DNA of 64,000 bases, taken from assembly GCA_047967505.1 (NCBI GenBank), contig CM106540.1. The stretch is one strand, 5' to 3'. The stretch is from Dipteris shenzhenensis (Eukaryota; Polypodiophyta; Polypodiopsida; Gleicheniales). The translations under genes and the position numbers were made by a program. Below the pieces are notes generated by a model that worked only from the letters and a program-made list of their open reading frames with translations, made no database searches and was not told where the DNA came from. Position 1 is the stretch's first letter. Each line of letters starts with the position of its first letter. Positions 45,700-57,283 of this stretch are shown piece after piece.

Positions 45700-48600
45700 A
45701 TTTTCCAATTTAAAAATATATAGATACATAATCTAGGTGGTGAAGGACACTGTCGTCCAATAGTGCAAGGGACAAACAATCACCTAGGACGTCAGTTCAT
45801 TCTCTCAGAGACGCTTGAGAATCCAGATTAATAAGAAGTGGTCGATGGTATCCAGCCAGCCCCCAAATGTAAAAGAACACCCAAAGTCTGCATCGATTAA
45901 GAGCACCACCTACAAGATCAAGACATCGCAACCAGCACTGCAACGCAGTCTCAGCATCCTTGCCGTCGATTGAGAAACCGTTTAGGTGCGATAAGTGCGG
46001 TCAGACGGGGTTGAGACGGGTGTCTCGTTCTTCTTGCAGCTACGATTTACATCCTCATTGTACGAAATTGTTCCTCGAGATGCAGACAAAGCAACAGTAA
46101 CGTAGACCCATAGGGGATCGAGTGAGGTGGGCGTGGCGTTATATCTGCAGAGTAACCAAGCACCTAGTAACCGAACGAAACAAGGTGCAGCTTTAGCCCC
46201 CTCCACGTCCATCTTCAACACCACAAACTCGTCGAAGTAAACCCCTCCATTGTCTCTAACAATAAGCTCATTCTCTCTAACAATAAGCTCACAACGTTGC
46301 CTTATGTCCCCATGCTTTCATTCTTAAGACTTTAACCTTTTTCACATTCTACATAACCCGAATCAAGACATTGGTCTCTCTCTCCCATTCCCCCTTCTCC
46401 TCATCTCCCTCTCTAGTTCAAGTTCCAAACCCCTCACACTTGCTCAATGACCCCCCCCCCCCTTTCACTCTCAAAGCCTCACTCTAATCTTTGCCTCACC
46501 ACTCGATGTCCCACCCCTCTCAGCCTCATATATATCACTGGCACCCCGCCTTGTGTAGTTCCTTTACTCCCAACTCGCCCAACCTCCTCACGGCCCCCTT
46601 CTACCCCCACCTTGCTAGTTGCTTCTCCCTTGCCTCCCTCTTCGGCTGGCCCTAACGAAGGATGCTTATCTCGTCCCCCCCCTCCCTCCTCCTCTCGATT
46701 GATCTGCTCCTCCTTGGATAGCCTCACCCCCTCTCGGACATTCCTTCCCCTTCTTGCATATTTTTCCCCAATTTCGCTTTCCTTTTGCCCTTCATTGCCC
46801 TTAAGCTGACCCTGTGTACTCCTATGTCCACCCCCTCCTACCATCTCGTCATCAGCCATAGGACGTAAGAAACCCGACACATAGTTACATAGTTTGCTTT
46901 CGTGGTATGTTCGTCTCCGCTATACTTCGTATGTAATTCTCAAACCTGTTATTAACTTTGATTAGCGTGACAACTAAGAAGATTGTATGGAAAGACTCCG
47001 AATGAGTCAACACGCTAAACTTTCAAAGCCATGATTGGCATGACAAATAATAAGATTGTATGGAAAGACTCCAAATGAGTCGACACTCTAAACTTTCAAA
47101 GCCCTGTAAGCCCTAGCCCTCGGGGTTTGCTCCACTTCTCTTTCAAGACCTCATATAGGCTGAGCCACTTTGACATTGTGGCTCACTCCATTGAGCTCTA
47201 GGTGATTTGCGATCCAACTACAGAAACTCAAGAGCATTTCGAGAGGTTATGGAAGAACTGATGAGACGATGGCAACAAAGAGATGATTTGGTGTGACTCT
47301 CTAGCCAAGTGGCTCATGTAAAGAGTGATAACTGCCTCTTGCTCCCTGTTTCCAAGGGCTCCCAAAATAGCATATTTCTCTATGCTAGAGCTCTCTGCCC
47401 CTAACAGGGCAATTCTAACAAAGTCGAACTAAGGCCACTAGGCCAGAGCACACCATGTTTTTTGCAAGACACACTAGTATTGGGAGGGGAAGATGTTGGG
47501 TTCAAACTCAACACAACCAACAACAAGACTCACTCCAAGTCCTCACCAAGAGTGGCTAAATGTTGGTTTGGATGAGATTAAATATGTTTTTACAATTTTA
47601 GGCCGCAAGGCTGGGTAGAGAGAGAGAGAGAGAGAGCATCATCAAAGTTTGCCATAAGGGTGAGAAGAGAAATGGGTGTGCATAGAAACATAAACTCTTT
47701 TTTTCATTAATAAGCAAAGGTAGATGCTACAGCAACCCACGAGGGTGGTGGCCCGCATTCAAATCTTGGTGCTTGTAGCATAGGCCTAGGGTGGGTACCC
47801 CTCAATGAGTATGTGGGTGGGTGTGTATTCTTTTTTAAAGGCTGAGGTTTGACTACCTAGTTTTTTTTTGTTTGTTATAGTATGCCACCTAGGAGAAGAT
47901 GTTTTTCCTCAAAGGCTAACTAACAAGTAAAATTGGCAATAAATTACCAATAACTCAAAAGTTTCTTTTTGTTCTATATAGTGGTATCAAAAGAAGGCTC
48001 ACCCTTTTTCTCAATAGGTGACACTCCTAGATTGCAAGAGTGTAGCAAATGTGAAGTGTGGTGCATTGTGAAGTGAATTTGAACAAGGAAGAGAAATTTG
48101 AATAAGAACAAACATAAACAAAAATTGAAAATCGAGTTCTATATTATATGGTGCAGCCACATTCAACAATATGCCAGAATTCAATTACCAACATCCCTTA
48201 TCCATCACACTATCTATAACCTCCCTCACATATTTCTTTTTCATTGATTAAAAGAAGAATTTCAAGGGACAATCTCCCAAGTATAGCCACAACAACAAGC
48301 TTTGCAGGCTAGCTTTCTTAGCTCTCCATAACTCCTTAGCCCGCATAGCATCATCTAGTTCCAGGTAGTAATGGATGGATCATTAGAAAAGCATCCACCA
48401 CCACCATCGACTTCTCCTTGCAAGGAATAAGATTTCATTGTGATACCTCTTTGAAGCCTTCAACATGCATCGCACCCCTTAGCACACACCAAGACTACCC
48501 TCATCAGTAGATCCCATCTCACACAAGGATCAACCATATCCTTTATCAACATCCTCAAGACCTTCCTAATCTCCTCATAGAAACCTTCAATCAGTAGCAA

Positions 48601-49080
48601 TCTTTTATTGAATTTAGTAAGGCACATCATAACAACCTCCTCACTTGGCAAGGAAAATGACCATTCCATAGGAATATGATTCGATATTCTTGAATGCAAT
48701 AGACATCTACCTCCCATTAAAGCACACATCAACCAACCCTCTTCAATACATAGAACCTATCTAGCCTGCTAGCCCTAAATTCTTCTTTTCTCCTATTGTT
48801 CTAGGGAAAACCCCCAAAACCTTCCGGATCAAACTCAATAAAATCTACAATGTCTTTTTCTAGATAGAACTCCTCCCAAGAACTATTGTGGGCCACAAGG
48901 TGTACAATTTTCTTCACGGATTTAGTGGCTATAATCAAATATATATATATGGCTAAGGAAGACAAGGAAAAAATAGCATGTGTAACAGAGTGGTTGTTTT
49001 TGTACATCATGTAATAGGGTTTGGTCTAAAAACTGCGCCTTCGACTTTTTTGCGTTGGATTTAGCGAGTCTTTGTAGGGA
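45700..49080. other. Degenerate DNA, no gene seen
   Basis: Includes a CT-rich tract (46370-46860) whose Pro/Ser and Glu/Gly open frames are compositional. A near-direct duplication of about 60 bp (ATTGTATGGAAAGACTCC at about 46981 and 47053) and a GA run at 47618-47635 are also present. No domain was recognised in the remaining frames. Confidence 0.5.
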
Positions 49081-49086
49081 TGGCTT

Positions 49087-50497
49087 GTGCAAGAGTCATT
49101 AGTATATATCACAGAGTTTCTTGCATCCACGGATCCTGATATGCCGCAAGCTTGGCACAACAAGGATGATGATCGCATCATTGGCGAGGTCCCCCAAGGA
49201 AAAGGGATTGAAAGAAAGATGAGCGAAGAGCAAATGGAGAAATTCAATAAGTTTTGTATCCTCAATAGCCCTGAGATGCAGAAGTGGATTGAGAGATATG
49301 AAGTGGCCAAAGCAGAAAGAATAAATGCAAGGACGAGATTCAGAGTAATGTACAGGCGATCACAACCATATCCACGAGATCTGGCTCTTCTCCCTACTCA
49401 CATGTCACTTGATTGGCTACAACTAGCTATACGTAAAGCCGAACGTGATGGAGAGACAATAAACGAGCGCGAGCGGGAGTTATCATCTGGATGTATGGTG
49501 CATGTAAGTTTCTTATCTCTTGATGTAATTAAGTAATTATTTGTGGCAATATATGCTATAAAATAGGTGCATCTTCATTGTTTTAATGATGCTCTTTTAC
49601 AGTACAAAAAGTACAGTACATTATGGTCATATGGACGACATTTTCGCATAGAACGCATCGATTCAAAGAGAGTCACGTATGATTGTGGAGTCATGGCTAA
49701 CTTCACACAAGATAGCCGAGCAAGTGCTTCGGATACCAATCTTCTCTCCTCACAGTTGGATTATTGTGGAACCATACGCGACATCTATGAAATTGATTTC
49801 AGACGATTTACTATTTTCATTCTTGATGTAAAATGGTTTAGAACTACTTACAACGGTCCCCATGCAACTGTGAGAAAAGATGGTAGCGGTCTCTTTGCAA
49901 TAGACTCCACCAAACATTGGACCGATGAAAGTGATACTTTTGTTCTTCCCGAGCACTGTGAGCAGGTGCATACTAATGATTTAATTAGTCGAAGCTTTCG
50001 TTTTTTAAGTCCATTGATATATATATAATTGACGACATTTGGCACGTGATTTTTCATCTTCAATATAGGTGGTTTTTCATCCGGATCGTTCTGATCCAAG
50101 ATGGTGGTACGTGATCCAAGTTGCACCACGAAGTAAGCAGATTTTTGAAGATCGAGATGTGGATATGGAGATGCCACTACCAAATCCGGATCCAATTGAT
50201 GAATCTAGCGAAGAAGATGTAGATCACCATATGAGGCAAGAGGAAGATGCGCATAATGACATCGCACGGGAGGAGGATGGAGATCACGATATTGACGAGG
50301 AAGACAACAATCGTCAAGATCGATCACCACACTTAAGCTTAATTGAAGAAGATGATCAAATACTTTTAGGTGAACGTACGATGCTAGAGTACGATGATGA
50401 TATAGGAGATCAACTCGGTATAGAGTTGGAGATAGACTTGCTTGGCGCCTTAGACTTGGCTCAAGATGAAACAGTTGATGTAAATGCTCTTATTTAA
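49087..50497 (+). pseudogene. CACTA TNP2 transposase, C-terminal exons (DUF4216 region)
   Basis: Three clean exons: 49087-49503, 49603-49965 and 50069-50497, with donors CAT/GTAAGT and CAG/GTGCAT and acceptors TTTTACAG and ATATAG, all in phase 0. Exon 1 has EVPQGKGIERKMSEEQME. Exon 2 has LDYCGTIRDIYEIDF and FILDVKWF. Exon 3 starts VVFHPDRSDPRWWYVIQV, the usual end of TNP2 proteins (DUF4216), and closes with a long Asp/Glu-rich tail. The catalytic N-terminal two thirds are absent on this strand. It is followed by CACTA subterminal palindromes and a terminus at 50936. Exon frames are undamaged, so truncation is the main defect. Confidence 0.8.
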
Positions 50498-50697
50498 TTT
50501 GATTTTTCTCATCTCCAACTTGGACATGAATATATGAGCTTCAAAGGCTTGATGTACATGCTCTCATTTTTTATTTCTCTATGAGCTCAAACATGTATGA
50601 AAATTTAAAAAATTTTGTCATTGGAAGAAAATAAATTTTAAGGCTTAAAAAAAAAAAAAAACCTCTCTGTAAAACGTCGCTATAATATAGTCTCAGT

Positions 50698-50840
50698 GTC
50701 GCTATATAGCGACCTTTAAAAGTCGCTATATAGCGACTTTTACTAAAGTCGCTATATAGCGACCTTTCAAAGTCGCTATATAGCGACCATTACTAACGTC
50801 GCTATATAGCGACGCTTATTAAAAGTCGCTATATAGCGAC
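50698..50840. repeat. CACTA subterminal palindromes, six copies
   Basis: GTCGCTATATAGCGAC occurs exactly at 50698, 50722, 50748, 50772, 50798 and 50825, spaced 24-27 bp. Such clusters are the binding sites of the CACTA DNA-binding protein in studied elements. Confidence 0.95.
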
Positions 50841-50936
50841 GATTTACGACACCCGATTTTTATACCGACGATTAACGCTAAGCGGGCGCTAATCGTCGGT
50901 ACGTAAACGTCGCAATAGGATGCGTGTGTAGTAGTG
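50841..50936 (+). repeat. CACTA terminal region, right end
   Basis: The plus strand ends TGTGTAGTAGTG at 50936, i.e. CACTACTACACA in reverse complement, after ACCGACGATT-type sequence. This is the outer end of the CACTA copy containing the TNP2 C-terminal exons. Confidence 0.75.
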
Positions 50937-53430
50937 TTTCAAGTTGCATAGTAGATGCCACATGCTAAAATAGAGAAGATAAAATAGATCTAAGCTTGGA
51001 CTGCTAAACACTCTACTGCTTTTCTTTTCCTACCGCTTCTCCCATGAGCTTGTCATGCACTATCCCTACCCAATTTATCTTGATGCATTGCTTAGCCGAG
51101 TAGTTATCAATGGACATGTAGTCATACTTACTCAAGAACAAAACTCTTTCCATAAACCAAGATAATTACTTCTTTTGCAAATAGGAAAAGATACTTTGCA
51201 ATTTGACATCAAGCTGGAGACTGCATGGGATTCTAAAACTATTTGTACTATTGAAGAAGAGTTGCCTGCCTCTATAAGAAATTTCTCCATGGCTGCTTGA
51301 GCATTTATAATTGCTTATTGCATGGTTGATAGTTTGGAGCTCGAAGATAATGCTTCATACAAGAAGGTTCAGAATAAGTACCCAAAATATTTCAAAAGGG
51401 CACAGGTTTTGAGAAACCTTTGAATTCAAATGTCTGAACTATGATTCCACATGTACCAAGTTTCATTCATGCAAATACAGTGCCCCTATGTTATATTTAT
51501 TACTTCTATTGCCTCGACTATACTGGTGGAGCTCCATGGAGTCTTGTGTATTGAGCTTCTACGTCGCAATGCGTAAACTAGATATTATGAACTCCATAGG
51601 TACTACTACTTTCAATCTGTATATTTGCTAGAGAGTAGTCATTTTTGTATTGATCGTGTATGCTGTTCAAAGCCTGGATCTCAGTTTGTATCCCAGTACT
51701 TTCAATTTTGAAGTACCATAAGCTTGCACTTCATCACCTATTTCTACTCTCTACCTACTCGTTTCCTTGCAGATGGTATGTGGTTACATTTTGTTTGAAA
51801 TCATATGCACTCTGATCACTTTTGCATTTGTCTTATTCAAGAAGTGGCCTCCCTAATCCAAAACCAATTCAATTGGATAGACAAAATGCATCATGATGTT
51901 ATGGATAAATGAACTTTGCTATGCTATCCACTGTATTATCCTTGAGTGCTTGTCCCACCACCCATTTTGTGTCGTAAGCCATGGCTACCAAGACAAACTA
52001 GTTTCTTGTGTGCTGGTCACTAGTTAAAATATGAAATAATCTAGAGGTAACACCAGATTAAGTGGCAGTCTATCTACATTTACCAAATGTTCGTACCTTT
52101 GGCAATACTACCATTGATTGCGTATTCATGAAAATCCTTGATAATAGTAGGCCACCACAAACCTGCTAGGAAAATCTTCTTGATGTCTACCTCCTAAGAA
52201 ATCATCCTTGAATACTCCTTGGTGTGCTTCCTGCAATAATGCAATCTGTTTGTGATTCTGCACACATCTTCAAAGTACTTGCCCTATAGCTCTTTGGTAC
52301 AATGCTCGGGGGGGTCACTATGTATAAACCCTCTATATCATGTGCGTTCAAGGCCTATATTTAAAATCCCTTATCTGTAAAAAATTTCATTAATAAAATA
52401 TACCCCTTTTCTATACAAATCTGTAAATTTTTTCCAAAACTATTTTAAATAGTCCCTTATGTATATTTATTTCTTTAAATTTTAGAAATAAAAAAAATCC
52501 TTCTATTGAACTCACGTGATAGGGTTACATATGATGAGTGACCCCCTCGAGGTACAATGCTAATCAGCCTATAACCAAAAAAGGTTACTCTTTAGTGACA
52601 ACCTATGCCTTTGATCTATCATCATATCTTAAGGAGATACCCCATCTATTAGATACTATATCATTTGATGATACCAATATGTACCCTGAATCAGTTCTTA
52701 GTCAAACACAGATGCATTCGACAATTCATCCAACATGCTTTCTTCTTTTTCCTATCCTGACTTCAAGTAGCTTAGGACTCCAAGTAGCTTATATAGCTTG
52801 CGAGACAAAGTGTTGGCTACTTGGGTGGCTACTTGGCATATGGATGATTGTATAATTGAATTCCTATAGAAGTAGTATCCACCATGCAAATATGGATGAT
52901 TGTATGATCAAATTCCTATAGAAGTAGTATCCACCATGCAAATATGGATGATTGTATAATCAAATTCCTATAGAAGTGCTATCCACCATGCAAATATGAT
53001 GGTTGGTTGCAATTCATTGTTGGAAAAATGCACAAAGGCCTAATGATGTACATGGAACACAACAAATATGTGGAAAGCTAGCTCCCAATTTGGTAGTTGC
53101 AAGATTGGAGCTATGACTAACATCTTAATTAATAGCCAAAATATTTCTCTTGCTCACCCATCCATACATACAGAGTTTCCTTCTCGTTTCCTTTCTGGGG
53201 TTAGTTTTATAAGTGGCTAGAAAAAAATATAGGGTAAATCATCAAAAACTGGTAGTGCCATTTCACTTGGCCTATAAACTGGATAGCTCCTTCACATTAT
53301 GAGGTACTTTTGCATTCTAGATATCTTCTACCTTACTTGGACCAATTGCCATGCCATTAGCTGATATGATATTCCCTAACAGCACTCCTCAACTTACTAC
53401 AAATGCACATTTAGTTAGATTGAGACTGAA
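50937..53430 (-). mobile_element. Very degenerate Ty3/gypsy remnant
   Basis: On the minus strand near 53430-53340 the sequence reads LNLTKCAFVVS, stop, GVLLGNIISANGMAIGP, the palm-to-thumb part of a gypsy reverse transcriptase. Further left the frames are broken everywhere, but TGTTATGGATAAATGAACTTTGC at 51899 resembles the start of the gypsy LTR at 32639. A 60-bp unit (ATTCCTATAGAAGTAGTATC) is repeated three times at 52860-52985. It separates the two CACTA gene fragments. Confidence 0.5.
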
Positions 53431-56057
53431 CATGTCTTGCTCTTTGTCTTACAAACCCCTTTAAAGTTTTCATAAACCGCTCGAGAAAAAACATCCATCG
53501 ATTATGAACGGTACCTGCTATAGCCACCTCATCAACTATGTGCACAAGCAAGTGGACTTGAGTTGTCATAATGCTTGAGGGAAAGTGCTTCTCAAGCAAG
53601 CATACGGCTTCGATGGATTCCACCCTAGCCTTCTCGATGCTCGATATAGAGATCTCTTTTTGAGATATCCACCTATTTCACATGTCCATGCATATGTAAG
53701 ATATTTGAGATATCCACCTATTTCACATGTCCATGAAGAAAATAGATAATGCGAATTGATAGTAAGCATACCTCACAATACCACAGATCTTGAATATAGC
53801 ATTTCTAACATCTTCTTGTAAGCACCCTTTTATTGTAATTGGAAGGATGAACTATCAAAGCAACAATGAAATCATGTCAACAATATAACATAATAATAAT
53901 TACGCTAATGCATCACTATTATCGGTACACTAATTCTACTTAGAATACCTGTAAGACCTTGTGCCAATCATGGGACTTGAGGCCACTAAGCTTATTGTCC
54001 TTTGAAAATGCTCCTTTCAAGCAACGCATGTACCCTGTCGGTGTTTGAAAAGAGGCAATGTCTGCCTTGATCGCTGCCTCCTCCCTCGTAGAGAGGATCC
54101 ACGTTGCTTTCGGGAGGACAACTTTTCCTGAAGCATGCACTTGGGGCCACAAACGAGACATCCTATTCATAGCACGCAAGTCTTCTCGCACTCCTCTCGA
54201 GTCCTTGGAACCAACCAAGTGTGCCCAAATGGTAGCCCCCACATTCTTAAAGATATGCATTGGATCCAAGAGATGATTGATTTGTAACTGACCCCAATAA
54301 GGAAGCTCGTGAAAGATCGATAGCCTCTTCATACCAGGAGGAGGTTCCTCTCCATTCTCCCTCCAAGCTTGAATCCAATCACTTGCTTTTAAATATGATG
54401 GTGGTGGATCAAGCTGACCTCCACGTGCGAGATGGTCGAGCGGAAGGTATCGAGCATGACCTTCATAAACATTTTTCCTCATGTGTTTGGAGTAGCGTGC
54501 AAGCGATTTCAGAGCGGGTCCACAAACAGGACAAGCATGGTACCCACTTGTAGCAAGCCCTGCACGCGTGCATGAATATGTTAGTACAAGACATGCGTGC
54601 AAAAGAGAGTAAAAAAAGCATAATCCCTCATTGTACATGTAAAGACATAACCACGTACCTGCGCACTCTCCATATCCTGGGTAGTCATGCATGGTCCACA
54701 TCAAGATACCCCTGACGGAAATATCATTGGTATGCCTAGGAGCTCTGGAAATATCAAAGACCTGCACTCCTCTCCATAATATCTGTAACTCCTCTATCAA
54801 AGGTGCCATGTACACGTCCATGTTTCTTGCCTTGTACTTTCCTGGCACAAGTAGTGCAAGCATGAGGTGTCCCTTTTTTATTGTTAGCCATGGTGGGATA
54901 TTGTAATTCACCACGACTATGGGCCATGTCGACCAAGATGTCGAGCGTAACCCGAAAGGATTCACGCCGTCCATGGCTAGCCCAAGATGTAAGTTGTGTG
55001 GCTCTCTCGCAAAGTCCGGCCACTGATTATCTATGTGCTTCCAAGCCGCACAATCTGCGGGAATCCTCAATGTGTGATCAGTGGACCGATGAGATGCATG
55101 CCATGTCATCAACTCCGCTATGGATTTGCATCGAAACATGTGTTGTATTCTTGCAATGATGGGAAAGTGTCTTAAGACCTTTACCGGTATCCTCTCACCC
55201 TGCAAGTCATCTCTATATCGTTGTTCCCCACACTTTGGACAACTAGCCAAATCTCCATGCTCACGACGAAAGAGAATACAATCATTACGGCAAGCATGGA
55301 TGGTATCATAATCCATACCCACCATTGTTAGCATCTTTTTCGCTTCATCTCTTGATGCGGGCATGGTATTTGGTGCAGGCAACATCTTTTGGAGCAACCT
55401 ATGACAAAGACACTATCCAAATGATGATTCTCAAAACAAACAATATCCAAATAATGAGTCAATCAAATTAATGCAAGGGCTAACCTCATTAAGGCCGAGA
55501 CACTTGTATCCGACCACCCATACTGTACTTGTAGATTCAAGATTGAGAGACAAGCACGTAGTTTAGACATCCTGGCACCCTCGTACAATTGTGTTGATTG
55601 CAACTCTCGCATTTTCACCTCAGACTCTGACATCACGTGTACGTGGGATGTAGTGCCCCTAAAAATGGAATCCATCATGTCGACCATACCCTCGTCGTCA
55701 TCTGGGAGACTATAGTCTTGTTGAAAGTGAGAAGGTATATGTGTACCCTCGTCACCCTCGTCATCCTGTCATAAGCTCATTCGTGTAAATAGAAGATCTT
55801 CTAATTCCGGGTATACAATAAGATTGCGAACTTAAATAGCTTTGACTTACCGATGATCCATCAACATGTGCAACACCAACGGGGGGTACTGGTTCCGGCT
55901 CCTCCCCATACATCCGCAAGTGGCGCATGATAATACGACGTTGATGTCGTACTTCTCGCTTGCAATGAGTGCAATGACAATATAACCTCTCCGTAAGCCA
56001 CTTCGTGCTCCCGGGCGTTGGCGCATCATCGGATGAGCTTCCACTCGTCCCTTCCAT
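53411..56057 (-). pseudogene. CACTA TNP2 transposase (Transposase_21 + DUF4218)
   Basis: Minus-strand exons: 56057-55851, 55765-55485, 55399-54659, 54559-53949, about 53818-53771 and 53672-53411, with GT/AG borders that keep frame where checked. Start MEGTSGSSSDDAPTPGS. Blocks: CHCTHCKREVRHQRR; ACRNDCILFRREHGD and CPKCGEQRYRDD; NLHLGLAMDGVNPFG with the TNP2 catalytic Asp; IKKGHLMLALLVPG; GYHACPVCG; HELPYWGQLQINHLLDPMH. The DUF4218 segment is LEKHFPSSIMTTQVHLLVH and RWMFFLERFMKTLKGFVR. The sequence then runs into gypsy debris, so the C-terminal DUF4216 part is lost. The catalytic half looks intact. A separate copy of the missing part lies at 49.1-50.5 kb on the other strand. Confidence 0.9.
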
Positions 56058-56292
56058 CTACACTTATAAAACCAAAACATAAGCATGAAGAGGAGATGTA
56101 CACAATTATGAGCATAGCATGTTTAATTTGAGCTTCTCTTGAGGCTATATAAAAAGAATGACATCGCTATATAGTAAGGATTGAAACAAAAAATCCTATA
56201 TAGTAAGGCTATGTAGTAAGAGGAGATATTGACAATTATAGGCATAGCATGTTTGAGTCACAAGAGGCCTCATTAAAAAACAAACAGTAAGC

Positions 56293-56422
56293 GTCGCTAT
56301 ATAGCGACGCTCTGTTCCGTCGCTATATAGCGACGATTTTAATTGAAAGCGTCGCTATATAGCGACGTTTTCAATTAAAAACGTCGCTATATAGCGACGA
56401 ATAAGCGTCGCTATATAGCGAC
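56293..56422. repeat. CACTA palindromes in the divergent promoter, five copies
   Basis: GTCGCTATATAGCGAC at 56293, 56319, 56351, 56383 and 56407, between the start of TNP2 (leftward) and the TNPA-like leader (rightward). Same word as at both ends. Confidence 0.95.
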
Positions 56423-56957
56423 GCTGTGGGTTAAAACCCGAAACGGCGAAACCCGCGGCGTTTTGCTCAAAGCTTTCCTAATCTCTAAACTAAGCTCTCC
56501 AAAATCTCCTCCCACCTATTTTCACTGACCTCCCATCTATTCCAAGCAACCTCCTACCCTATTTCCCACTCCTCACCCTCCTCCTACCTCTTGTGCACCC
56601 TCTCTCTCCTTTTTCCCTCTTTGGTTTCCAGAAAGAAAGTTCTTCAAAAGGTCAGTTTTTTTCAACAATGTAGGTTGTTTGTTTGTTAGCTTTGGTTTTG
56701 TGAGTGTTTCTACTTGTATTGCTAAAGTTTTAAACTAGTTTTCATGCTTGATTAGAAAGGATTCAAACAAAAAACGAAATTTCAAGAAAGAAAGAAAGAA
56801 ACTCACCTCTTCTTTCTGTATTTCTCTTCCTTCTCTTCTCCTCAATCTCCTCCTTTCCTTGTCTCCTCAATCTTCTCTTTCCTTGTCTCCTTTCAAGAAG
56901 TTGCTTTTGTGATCTTCTCTTTCCACTAACATCTTATTTGAAAAAATGGGTTGTTTT

Positions 56958-57052
56958 CTCTCTTTTGTAGGGCCAGTCCACTACACCGAGCGGGACATAG
57001 TCTCTCTTTTGTGGGCCCAGTCCACTACACCGAGCGGGACATACTTTTACAG
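56958..57052 (+). promoter_or_regulatory. Duplicated leader segment and splice donor
   Basis: Two tandem copies of TCTCTTTTGT..GGCC-AGTCCACTACACCGAG (about 43 bp period) end in ACAG/GTAAGTGC at 57053, a strong donor. The CACTACACC words look like CACTA ends but are in tandem inside the element. Confidence 0.5.
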
Positions 57053-57283
57053 GTAAGTGCTTCCTCTTCTTTCCATTTAAGCTTTTTGTTATTTGCATTT
57101 GCCTGCAGCTAGCGCCTTAAGCGCTAGCTGCAGTGATGGGTGTAGGAACCCTCTCTTCCCCCTTCTCTTTTTCTCATTTTCCCCCTTCTCTTTTTTCCCT
57201 CTTCTCTTATTCTCTCTTTCCCCCTCTCTCTTTTCCCTTCTCTCTTTCCTTTCCCCCTTATTCTCTATTTCCGCATCCCTCTT

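Noticed and set aside
46447-46880. Pro/Ser frame and its Glu/Gly antisense
   Set aside because: CT-rich low complexity without codon structure or domain.
50698-50840. Regularly spaced identical repeats resembling a CRISPR array
   Set aside because: Repeats are perfect palindromes of 16 bp with 8-11-bp gaps that resemble each other, in a plant CACTA terminus; no cas genes.
56966-57045. CACTACACCGAG words as CACTA element ends
   Set aside because: They occur as a tandem duplication in the same orientation without sub-terminal palindromes beside them; better explained as a duplicated leader segment.
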